This document shows, one piece after another, positions 23,325-33,371 of a stretch of 64,000 nt of DNA. This stretch comes from Tetrapyrgos nigripes. Its lineage: Eukaryota > Basidiomycota > Agaricomycetes > Agaricales > Campanellaceae. The notes under the pieces were generated by a model that made no database searches, was not told where the DNA came from, and saw only the letters and a list, made by a program, of their open reading frames with translations. Location: assembly GCA_013368315.1 (NCBI GenBank), contig JAACJM010000025.1, positions 434,001 through 498,000 on the forward strand, in the 5' to 3' direction. The first letter of the stretch is position 1. Every line of letters begins with the position of its first letter. The position numbers were made by a program, and so were the translations under genes.

Positions 23325-25423
23325 GTGTTTGAAGGCGGAATGGGTGGTAAGAGATTTGTAGTTAGATCATGGCTTAAGTAGACAACTACACCGCAAAGTG
23401 GGCCGGAGCGCTGACGGAGTATGAGGTAAAGAAGCCAACAGGAACATTTCAATTACTCTTCATATCTACAATCGTACTAAATCTTCCCTCGGTAAACAAA
23501 ACTAGTCCGGTTTCAGAATCCGTCCCGATTCTCTCAGTGTAGACAGAATCCGCCAATCGCCTTTTTTCAGAATATTAGTACTGCCTTCACGGACGATCTA
23601 CCGCCTTTTTCGGTCGGCTTTGCCTTGTGATACTACGCAGATCTCGAGAAGCAGCGCGCTTCTGCTCGTCAGCGCACTTCTATCCTCTTCTTTCAAGCAA
23701 AAATTTCAAGGAAAGATGGTCGTGGAGCAAGAGATGGACCGAATATCCCCCGGCTTGCGACCGAGTAGGTGAATACGCCAACGATAACTTGAACCGGAAT
23801 CGCCGTGAGCACCAGAAACACTGAGCAACGCCAATAAGCATCGATGCATCCCAGCCTTTACGCCGCGTGCAGTTACCTAGACACACCTAGAATACACCAT
23901 TAATGAGTCTTGAAGCGACGTCAGGACTAATCGTGCATATTCGGAGATTGGATGAGAGAGCCAAGAACCCACAAAGCGGGGTGAGTGTAGATGAGAGGCT
24001 GGGATCCAATCTCTGCACCTTTTATCCTTCGCCACCCAGTCCATCCTGGTCTAGCATTGCTTAAAGCCTGAGATAGACAAGCGCAGAGATATGCACTGCA
24101 GTTTGTGCCACAGCGACGACTTCACTGAATCTGGCAGCATGATGGATTTTTTGGGACTAGCCGTGAAGCAAGGCGTCGATAGAATTCCAATCGCAAACTA
24201 GTAGACACATACCACTGCTACTAGTAGCCAAGTATCTTTAAGGAGTAATTCGAGGCCAGCAGTGGCAAACCAAGCCTAGTCTGATTGATCAACGCTACTA
24301 AGGATCCTAGTCAACGTAATCTACTATCAGCAAGTCGACAACTCTCCGGTGAATTCAGCTTTAGTCTGCTTAAGGTTAGTCAGCGTTGCGGGACATACCG
24401 CCGGTAGAACGACATACGCAACGCAGAGAACATTGTGGAGAGACATGCGCCACTGCATTCAAAATAAAGTAAAAGTATGATTGAATCTTCCAATGACGGT
24501 ATGTACCGATCAAGCCTTGGCCTTGTTTGCACGGCTCCGAGAAAGGTGGGGGCGGCGGGCAATCGTTCTAGAGATCAATGAATGGCACTAAGTGAGATTC
24601 TCTTGTGAACAACGGAACGTTCACCCAGACCCACCGGATCCGACCTGCAGTCCCACATGGATCTATCGACATGTCCAATGGGACCAGTCGCCGGAAGGGC
24701 TTTGAAGCACTGGAATGAGATTATGATGTCAATGAAAAAAGGACAAGAAAAAGCTCTCAAGCTCTCGAGCCATATGCATACACCGACATGCAGTGTCAGG
24801 AGAAACTTAGCCTACCCCGAGTTGGATAAGTAGTCGATTCGGCGCCATAAGCAACGGAACGAATACCAGCTCCATGTACCCAGGCTATGGCGTACCTCGG
24901 AGGCTCTGACAACTTGTGGGGACGAGTTGCCACCTTTTCCCACTGTAGCCCGACTTTGTCATGTCGATATTAATGTGCCTCGAATCGGCGGAAGGCGACT
25001 GGTCATCGGGAATATAAGCAGCGGACATAACCTTCTAGTTGGTTTCCTTTCGCCCGCTTGTCCTCTGTGAAGGCCGTCCTTCAGAATCCAGATAGAGCTT
25101 GAAGATCACAGTGGCTTTGCGAAAACCTGAAAAGCATGTGCATGACCGTGTAATATGGTTCGGCGTTTGCCCGTACAATTGGATCTCCGGCTGCCACGCA
25201 GCTAGCTCTCAAGATCTCAAGACGAGCCCATAGGGAGCGTAGTCTGGAGTCCAGGCAACCACGCAGCCTCTGAAGCCACACGCCAAAAAAAACGCCAACC
25301 TATCCGTCGATTTTAGCCTGCCAGTTGTCCCACCACTGCTAACCAGTGACTAATCCCTCTTTCTCCAGGATCTGCATCGGTGCGCCGGACCTGGATGTGC
25401 GCTACTCCTGATCTCCTTCTCTT
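23325..25423. other. Long gene-poor stretch with exon-like scraps
   Basis: No complete gene can be built. The first few hundred bases are the promoter side of the aminotransferase gene. On the minus strand at about 24380-24760, Cys- and Pro-containing exon-like pieces sit next to GT and AG motifs and might be the remains of a small secreted protein, but I could not join them from an ATG. A TATA-like AATATAAG on the plus strand near 25010 is followed by no obvious reading frame. Confidence 0.4.
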
Positions 25424-25795
25424 ATGGAACGATACTACAGCTTGTCTTTGTTGCACTCAGATTATTATCCACAAACTAGTATGTGGAATTTACAATGGGA
25501 TGACGCGTCGCCTGGCTCCAACCTAGCTCCGTCACTTCTAGAAGAACTAGGTGCGATTTGGTGCAAGCAAGAAGTTGAAGAACACCAAAACCAACTGAAT
25601 AATAGCAGTAAAAACATTCAAATTTCGATCATGGCTCAGCGCTACATCCTAGTTTATCATCCGAATAATCGATGGTTCCCTTCTTTCCTTTCACCAAATT
25701 CACAGTTCTGGCTCTGGTCTACTCCAAACTTTTCCCTGCTCACGATCAGGGCATGCTCCGCGTTTGACTCTTTGGAGCTACAACTACAAGAGTAG
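25424..25795 (+). CDS. Possible orphan protein of 123 residues
   Basis: This is an uninterrupted frame from a true ATG to TAG. The product is rich in Ser, Leu, Gln, Asn and Trp and has no signal peptide, membrane segment or recognised motif. Its length and even composition make it a slightly better candidate than the surrounding short frames, but chance cannot be ruled out. It sits alone in a gene-poor region. Confidence 0.25.
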   Translation: MERYYSLSLLHSDYYPQTSMWNLQWDDASPGSNLAPSLLEELGAIWCKQEVEEHQNQLNNSSKNIQISIMAQRYILVYHPNNRWFPSFLSPNSQFWLWSTPNFSLLTIRACSAFDSLELQLQE

Positions 25796-27603
25796 CCCTG
25801 ACATGGGCGCCGCTGCCAGTGCACGCGTCTCCCTGAGCGACTAGTACTGCCCTCGTACGACGAGCAGTGATGTATCAAGATGCAAGAAGCAAGACCGCGG
25901 TGCCCTGGCGCCCAAGTGGCCTGCCCTTCGTCGCTCCCGAGCCTTAATTAAATTCATACTAGTACTCTATGTTCTGTTCCTGAAGTTCCTGAAGAATTTA
26001 AGAATTCCCAGTGGCAGATGGCTCAAATGGCGCGTTCTGTGATTTAATATTTCATTGAAGTAAAACAGCTTTCTAATCCTTCGAATTCTTTCTTAGCTAT
26101 TTCAGCTCTAGATCTATTTTTGTGCCCTGGATGGATAGCCTCGTCGGGTGCCAGTGGCTTGGACGTTTTGGCCAGAGCTCTGCGTGGACCTGGACTTTGA
26201 GTCGGGATTTGCGAGTCGGGTCTTGGAGCTCGGCGTTCGGGTTCTAGGTCAGGTTGCCTCAGAAAAGTATGGATGTCAAAGGTACCGAAGCAAAATTGAA
26301 GGCGACATTAATGCGTCATAATAATAATCATCCTTCTTGGTGGATCGAGATTTACCTATGCAGAATTCTCGACTTCGGTGCTATCGGTACGGAAATCAGC
26401 TCTTTCGGTGAAATCTGAAGGCCCCGAGCTGATCAAACATTAGTTGGTGGTGGAGATTAGGGATCATGCATCATGGGTGCGACAGACAAGCCACGTAGGA
26501 GCGACAAGGAGGTATCTTTCTATCTCTCTCGGTTGGTTCAATACGAAAGGTTTGTGCCCGGGATCCTAATCAACACGTTTCTCCCGTAATCGTGACTGAT
26601 TTTGGACTATCATCGAGTGAGGGACTAGCTGCCTGACGGACTATACGAATACAATACGTTGAGCTATCATCGAGTACTAGCAGCCTGACGGACGATAGGA
26701 ATATAATTTTGAAGCTAACGATAACACCATTGAGAACACTCGCGGGACTGAATCCAAACTCTTACATATATGTAAGGACAGGTCGTTTTCTCGAGCTGCA
26801 GATCTTTGCCACCCGGCCGTCTGCATATTGCCTGCAGATCTTTTAATGAACGGATTTCGCTACTACGGGTATAGCTATCACAACCCAAATGCCTAGTACA
26901 TAAGGAATTCGGCAAATGCCAAAAGTACTGAGTACCTAAGACTAAAGCTCTAAAGGCTAGCTCCAACCCTGCCATGCCTGCTGGTACATAATCGGAGTTT
27001 GAATAGCCGGAAGCTGGACAGAGTCTAGATAGTCTAGTCTTTTACGGTACGGGCTCGTCTCCTTCTTCCATCTCTTCCATCTGCGTACCTCTCCTCCCAC
27101 GAAAAGAAACAAGCAGTCATATCTCGCAAATACTATTGCCGAAATCTACTTCATCTTTGTACTCCATCTTCATGGGAATACTTACTGCCGCGGCCGTGGC
27201 CTCTCCGTTGGGATTACACAGTACTATACGAACGGGCTGCTAGTTCTATGACTGTCATCTAAGCGCCAGTACAATACCGACGCTGCGCCTATATCCATAT
27301 GGAAATGTCAACCTTGACATTAAATCCGACATACATCCGAGGCTTAGAAATAAATTTTCGGTGAGTTTTTCAGGAATTCTTTCCATCCCAAACTGTGTCA
27401 TACATATGTCTTCCATATACGTTCAAAAGACATACAGAAGGCCGATTCTGGACATGAATGAAGAGGGACTGAGCGAGGTCAAGACTCAATCACAGACTCA
27501 GATGCATGTATGACGGCATTCAGAACTCAGCCGCAAAAATGGGCGTTGCTAATTAATCAATCACAAAAAAATCGAGTCATTTCCAAGTCTTTCACCAACC
27601 ACC
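25796..27603. other. Gene-poor stretch upstream of the phosphatase gene
   Basis: No gene is supported. It holds the short tandem repeat listed at 26607-26706 and A/T-rich patches. The last few hundred bases should contain the promoter of the phosphatase gene at 27604. Confidence 0.4.
26607..26706 (+). repeat. Two-unit imperfect tandem repeat
   Basis: Units starting CTATCATCGAGT at 26607 and 26664 both run on to GCCTGACGGAC and then an A/T-rich tail. The units are about 45-57 bp and differ by small indels. No function is apparent. Confidence 0.7.
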
Positions 27604-29799
27604 ATGACCACGTCCACCAACACGACCTCCACCTCCGAGTCGAACACCCCTACCCCTACTAGTACTACTAGTACTACTACTACTACCCCAGCACTCCCCA
27701 CCCCTCCCTTCGTCCCCATCGAAGGCACCATCAACTTCCGCCAAGTCGGTGGATACTCCACCTCCTCTCCCTCAGGCGGCGTCCAAGTCAAACCAATCAT
27801 CCTCTACCGCTCCGGTGACCCCTCCCGTATAACCGAAAAGGGAAAAGAACAACTAGTCTCTTTAGGCATCCGACGCATATTCGACTTGCGTGCAGATACC
27901 GAGGTATCTCAGTATGCTTCGGCTAGAGCGGATATTCCAGGAGTTGAATTTGTAAAGGTTCCTGTTTCTGATGAGGAGGCGTTTGATCCTGTTAATTTGG
28001 CTTTGAAGTGAGTATAAGTGTAAAGTTGTACTTATGGTTGATGGGAGTAGTAGTCGGTGGTTTGGTTTAGGTTGCTAATCGTCTGCGTTTGCGTTTGCAT
28101 TTATGGTTTTACAGGTTGAAGCAGTTCCATGAGAAGGAGCTTGAGGTAAGTGGATTTACAGGTTCTTCTACTAGGCTTATAGTCCTATAGTCTCTGTTTT
28201 TCTTTGGCTCGTTGAGTGCTAACGTTACCCCCTACTCTATACTCTCTCTATATAGACGTTTTTGGAATTGTATCAAGAAATGCTCGAATGCGGGGCTGGT
28301 GCCTATGAAACGATATTCAGACATCTTATAGAACGACCAGATGAGTTGTGTCTTGTTCATTGTACTGGTGAGTACTTACTCTAGTCTCTATCTACTGCTC
28401 AAAAAATCACCGTGACCGTGACCACTCCGAGCAAACTCCGAGTCCGTTGTTAACAATTACTTACTACTTACTTTCTTGTTCAGCCGGGAAAGACAGAGCA
28501 GGTCTCTTCGTAGCTTTACTCATGATGGTAAGTAAGCTATCATACTTAATATCAAGAGTCTTTATCTTACCACATCGATATCACATCTTCAACTCCTGGA
28601 TTCTACCCGACTCATGCGTATGATCACGTCTCACATCTCAAATCTCACGCCCGATGCGATGCGGCGTCTGTCTCTTCTTCCCCCCAACCCCCTCTCCCCT
28701 GGGCCTGCCCTCTCGTACGCATGTTTGTCTTTGTCTTTACTAGATCCTTGGAGTCCCAGACGACGAAATAGTCAACGAATACACTCTAACAACCATCGGT
28801 CTAGCACCCGCGCTTCCTGCGCTCACCGCTAGATTTCAGAAACATGACGTGTATCGGGATAATTGGCAAGGGGTTATGAATATGGGGTCTGCGAGGTACG
28901 TACTTGGTATTAGTATTTGTTGTGTATTTCTGGGAAAAAGTTTTTTTGTTTTGATTTTTTGTTTCTTTTTTTGTTTCTTTTTTTGTTTCTATCTCTTGTC
29001 TCTTATTTTTTTTATTTGGGTGCTATCCATTACGAGGGACCGAATCCGAATCCTAATCCGAATCTGTTTCCGTCCATGTCCATGTCCGTGTCTGTGTCCA
29101 TGTCTATCTGGACCTGACTTGACTTCCGTACATACCATCTACTTACATCCCACCCCCATCCCCATCCGTCCCATAAACTTAATCCCGACATCCCAACCCC
29201 TCATGCACATGATCAACGCTCGGCCTTTTACGCTTCTATTGCCTAAAGTCCAAGTCTAATCATGTATCATGTATGCCAGCCTTGTACTACATAGACTCCG
29301 AGCCCTAGCTAGTACTAGTGAACCGGATCTCGCGCACGCACGCGTGTAGTCACTGGTGATGCATAACTAACTTGAATATGCTGCGTTGGGTTTTTGCTTT
29401 ACACTCACTTCAGCTTCTCGAGTTTTTACTTTCCTTTCCTTTCGCTCATCGATCGCTTCTCCTCGACCGACCGACCGACCCTATCCCAATTGTTTCATTT
29501 TTTTTTTTTTCATTTTCAAAAATCTCAAACTAAACGTAAACGTAAACCAACTTACTCACAAACTTCTTCCCTTCTTTCCCCCTTCCCCCTTCTCTCCCCC
29601 CTTCCCACGTACCCCCCTTCCCACGTACCCCCCCCACCCATCCATCCACCCCCCACCCAGACCAGAAACCATACTCGCCACACTCTCCATGATCCGCTCA
29701 AAATACAACGGAGGAGTCGAAGGATATCTAAAAGCTCGTACGAGTCTAGTAGATGAGGATCTTGAGAAGTTGAGGGGGAATTTTTTGGTGAAGGTGTAG
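27604..29799 (+). CDS. Protein tyrosine/serine phosphatase, Y_phosphatase3 (PF13350) type
   Basis: Six exons (27604-28007, 28115-28145, 28256-28367, 28484-28527, 28744-28895, 29661-29799) give 293 residues with matching phases. After a Ser/Thr-rich start (residues 1-38), the core opens with Gly-Thr-Ile-Asn-Phe-Arg-Gln-Val-Gly-Gly-Tyr and Leu-Tyr-Arg-Ser-Gly. It carries Asp-Leu-Arg-Ala-Asp-Thr-Glu and the P-loop His-Cys-Thr-Ala-Gly-Lys-Asp-Arg-Ala-Gly with catalytic Cys181. This is the fungal CX5R class related to bacterial PtpB-like enzymes. Substrates are unknown. The last intron (28896-29660) is 765 nt, about ten times the local norm, and full of T-rich and C-rich simple sequence. The final exon supplies the expected helical C-terminus. 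Confidence 0.88.
28896..29660 (+). other. Unusually long intron of the phosphatase gene
   Basis: The donor GTACGT at 28896 and acceptor CACCCAG ending at 29660 join two in-phase coding pieces (…Gly-Ser-Ala-Arg then Pro-Glu-Thr-Ile-Leu). The interior has T-rich arrays (TTTTTTTGTTTC repeated), (TCCGAA)-like and (GTCCAT)-like short repeats, and C-rich runs before the acceptor. Simple-sequence expansion could account for its length. No gene is seen inside. Confidence 0.7.
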
Positions 29800-30018
29800 T
29801 TTGGTTTGGTTTGGTTTGAGTTTGAGTTTGGGGTAATTTGGAGAAGGTGTAGTATACGTAGAGTTTAGATTTGAGTATAGTAGAAGACTTGAGTAGAGTG
29901 TGGCTGTTTAACGCGTTTTACGTCAACTTCATTGACGCTGGCGTTGATCAAACGAGTGTGAGTGTGAGTGTGAGTGCGAGTGCGAGTGTGGACTGGTACC
30001 GTACTGTCAGTGTCACTT

Positions 30019-30135
30019 TCGACTTTTGGCTTTCGACCAAGGGGTACCCGGAATTTGAACCCGTTACATTGGGTTGAAATTTTTTTTAAGCCATCGGTTG
30101 CGAGACCGACCGACCGACTAGCTGACTAAGCTACC
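30019..30135 (-). repeat. tRNA-derived SINE-like fragment
   Basis: Read on the minus strand, this starts with GGTAGCTTAGTCAGCTAG, a good match to a tRNA D-arm/A box. It continues through (GGTC)n and an anticodon-arm-like GGTCTCGCAACC, and ends with GGGTTCAAATTCC, a match to the T-arm/B box. The A-to-B spacing and the A-run between them do not fit a working tRNA gene but fit a tRNA-headed SINE or a decayed tRNA. A related fragment lies at 30740-30830. Confidence 0.6.
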
Positions 30136-30739
30136 ATATATGGAAGGTAGGTCGTGCAGGTGTATGCATCATCTTTCTCTGTACCACTGGTGTTGCCCTC
30201 CACCTTACTCGCAAGCTTCGCAAAATAAGTAATAGGCAAAACCAGGGGCGTGGAGGGGCCTCCGAAGGTGCAAGCACCTACATCAAAGACTACACAGTGA
30301 GGCCGCTCACACATACCAAAGGGCTCTATGAGGCTCTATCACTGCACTAATCTGTACTTCTATACACTTCAAATATGCACAAGCTGCCTTCCCGCCATAT
30401 CTTCAAGCTCCAGTATTGTTTCATCATCTCACTGTCAAGTGAGTCACTTTCTGGTGCACTTTGCATGCAACGCATTACAAGCCAGAACATGGTACTCACA
30501 TCGTTAGCCATTGCAGCAACACACTGAGGGATGAAGCTAGTGATAAGGTGGACAATGAAAGGTTCCACTGGGTATTTGATTTTTCTAGTGTATGACACAT
30601 TTGTGTTTATTTTTTACACTGTAATGGTATGATACACCTTGTATATTGGTTCTAAAAGCCACTGAGGGCATTCTTGGACAGTTTTGAGTGATTTGAAGTA
30701 GCAGAGAACTGTGAAACCTCAACAGAAAAATATGGTATA

Positions 30740-30830
30740 AACTTTTTTTTAAGATCTCACTGGAGACACCGACCGACCGACCCTATGTAACGGATTCACA
30801 GCCCAGTTACCCCTTGCTTTCGACTTTTAA
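30740..30830. repeat. Second SINE-like fragment with its B-box half inverted
   Basis: The left half (T-run, AAG, then GAGAC and CCGACCGACCGA) is in the same orientation as the equivalent part at 30077-30117. The right half, ATGTAACGGATTCACAGCCC then TTACCCCTTG, matches the B-box end of the first copy but in the opposite orientation. The result is an inverted pair of B-box ends about 700 bp apart. Confidence 0.55.
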
Positions 30831-31940
30831 CGCTGGATCCAGGCTGACGCCTGACGCCGATTTCTGAGCCTCTGAGCATCCGGGGATAGGACTGACAGAC
30901 AGAGTAAGTTCGTGGTCTGGTCTGGTCTGGTAGCTCGGTGAACTTGAAGTCTTGAAGGTCCAAGGAAATTTAAAGGGATTAACTATTCCAAAGAGACCCG
31001 CCAGCCTGTCCTGTCCTGTCCTGTTGAACCTGTTCTGTTCTGTTCTATTCTACCTAGATATAGTATCCAAATTCAAATTACAAGCAGTATGAAACCGCAC
31101 TGCAAAAGTATAGCTACAGGAGTCACGGTGTCAGCGTATCATCACTGTGTACTAACGAATACTTGATAGCTAGCTCTGCGTGGAAGTTGAAACTACTTGA
31201 GGTTGCAATTGCTGGTTCTACTTCTAGGCTCTCAGAGCAGGGCAAATTGGCGATCGTCCCAGTGACGAAATATGTACAAAGCACGGTATGTGGTATGTGG
31301 TATGTAGTAGGCCTAGTAGGGCTTCTACCCTACTGATTCCTGAAGTCCTGAAGCGCTAGCGGCGCAGAGACAGGTTACATATACTTATGGGTTTCTATGC
31401 GCGCGAAAGAACACAACCAGTGAGTCCACTGTCCACAGCAGGAAAGGGAGTAGGCTAACGAAGTTATAAAAGTTACAAAAGGGCAGCTCTATGCATATAC
31501 GTACATTTAACATTTACAGCAGAAATTTCCTAGTCGCAAGTCCAAGCTTTAGGGAATCGGCGAAAACAAAAAACCAAATCATAATCATAGCCATAGCCAT
31601 AATCCAAGCAAGCCACTTTAATTAGACCACGCGAATTACTTGGATTATCATCCTAGATTCTGATTCTCCCTTCCGATTTCTTCCCGTCTGTCCCTCCCTC
31701 GTCCTCGCCTTTCCGTTTCCGTTTCCGTTTCCGTTTCCGTAGCCTTCCCTTCGGCCCCTTTGCTTCCCAGTCCATAATAGCCAATAGACACAGACACACC
31801 GTCCCGTCCTCCCTCCTTACAATTCAGTAGTCTTCGTCTCTATCTTCATCCCCAATCTCATGATATCCCATAACCGCATACCGGTCCATAATGCCATATC
31901 CACACCATAACCCATAACCGTATCCCATAACCCTGTCGTT

Positions 31941-33348
31941 TCATGGTTCGACGCCAACCTTGATGAGGGAGTGATATTGCTGTACGTGTACCAAAAAAAG
32001 TCAAAAGTAAGAACAGATACAGCTAAAAAAACGCACCTCAAACTTTTTAACCCACTTTTCCAACACCCTATGGTACTGATCCATTCTGAACGAAAACTTT
32101 GAAAGTTCTGGGGGGTTACGGAGTTCGTCTAGGAAGGAGACCAGTTTCCTGTACACGTATATTAGAGGAGGGGTCAACGACACTGAAACACTCACTCAGC
32201 AACCTGCTCCATCCTCTCAATAAACCTCTGATGCCAATGTCTACAATCCAGGGTATCATCACACGAGTGTCTCGGTGGGAGAACGAACCAGAGGTTTGTG
32301 ATGATGTCTTCGAGGTCCATGCAGATGGCTTGTTTGGATTGGGTTGTTTGATTTGAGTGGTGGGTGTGATGACTTTGATTTGAGTGGGCAGAGGGAGAGG
32401 GGGACATGGGAGCGGGGGAGTGGGGAGAGGGTGGGAAGGAGTTGGGGAATGGGCTGGGGAAGACGTTGAGGTTGGGAGAGGAGGGTAAGGGGGAGGGGGA
32501 AGGTAAGGCATCGAGTTTCTGTGCATAATACGGATTAGGACGAGAAGAGACAAAGGGACAGAAAAGAAACACGCACACGCAACAAATCATACAACTCGTC
32601 CAGACAATCCACAAACACTGGTTTTATCCTCATTATGACTTGCATCGTCTTTCTATGAACTGGGGGGAAATCTGGTGGGTCCATTAGTGTGGTGTTGAAA
32701 TCTGGACGGGGGGGAGGAGGGGGAGTGGTGGGAAGGGGAGGGATAAAGTCTGGTGAGAGCATTGACATGTGGATGGAATCAACAGGAGACATGGGCATAG
32801 GTATAGGCATGGGTATGAATGGGTTTGGGTTAGGACTCGATTGGATAGGTGTAGCTGTAGCTGTAGCTGCGAACGCTGGATCGCCTATAGGATCTATATG
32901 AACTGGGATTGGGATGGGTGGTGGGGATGAGAGACCCGAGGGTGGTAGGCCCACGAGATTGAGATCATCTGAAAGCTCGGTTGGAGGGATAGAAGGGGAT
33001 TTAAAGTTGAATGGATCGATGTTGGTGACGTGAGGGCCGATTCCGACTGTGGATGGACCGCCGGTGGTGGATAGAGGGCCGATGGTTTCTGCGTCTACGT
33101 CGTCTTGGAGATGTACGGTAGGCGTTGGAGGTGCACGAGGTGTTGGAGGAGAAAGGACGCGTGATTTGCAGCAGCAGAGACCGCAGGTGCATTGGCATGC
33201 GGTGTCATTGTGAAAAGGAGGAGGGATGAACAGAGGTGGATCTGGGCTGAGGATATTTCAGACGACTAGGAAATGGCAGTGGAATAAGAACAGACCTTTG
33301 AAGAGGAGTAGCTATAGGCTGAAAGACGTCTACTTGGAAATAGTCCAT
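31941..33348 (-). CDS. Unknown protein with an N-terminal Cys cluster and Pro-rich middle
   Basis: Five exons (33348-33296, 33246-32577, 32518-32196, 32148-32037, 31979-31941) give 398 residues with consistent phases. Near residue 33 is a dense cluster, Cys-x-Cys-x-Cys-x-x-Cys-Cys-Cys, followed by Lys-Ser-Arg. It resembles a metallothionein-like or metal-sensing patch more than a classical zinc finger. The middle is rich in Pro, Met and Ser with many Ile/Met-Pro steps. The last 120 residues are helical, with Trp and paired Cys. No family is recognised; a metal-responsive regulator is only a guess. The start codon lies 23 bp from that of the divergent P450 gene, so the first exon is the least certain part. 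Confidence 0.62.
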
Positions 33349-33371
33349 GCAACATTTCTTCACGTGTTCGC

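Larger units (their letters stand above)
29800..31940. other. Intergenic with repeats and a coding-like scrap
   Basis: It contains the SINE-like pieces listed at 30019-30135 and 30740-30830. Between them, the minus strand at 30347-30598 has an 83-codon frame that looks coding-like, with a GTGAGT motif and a following acceptor inside it, but no family is recognised. Simple repeats follow: CCTGT units near 31005, GGTATGT units near 31285 and TTTCCG units near 31710. The last part borders the 3' end of the minus-strand gene at 31941. Confidence 0.5.

Noticed and set aside
30040..30135. A functional tRNA gene on the minus strand
   Set aside because: A and B boxes are present, but the spacing, A-run insertion and lack of a pairing acceptor stem rule out a normal tRNA; SINE-like relic preferred.
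32689..32901. Plus-strand Gly/Met-rich open frame
   Set aside because: It is the reverse of the Pro/Met-rich coding exon of the minus-strand gene at 31941-33348.
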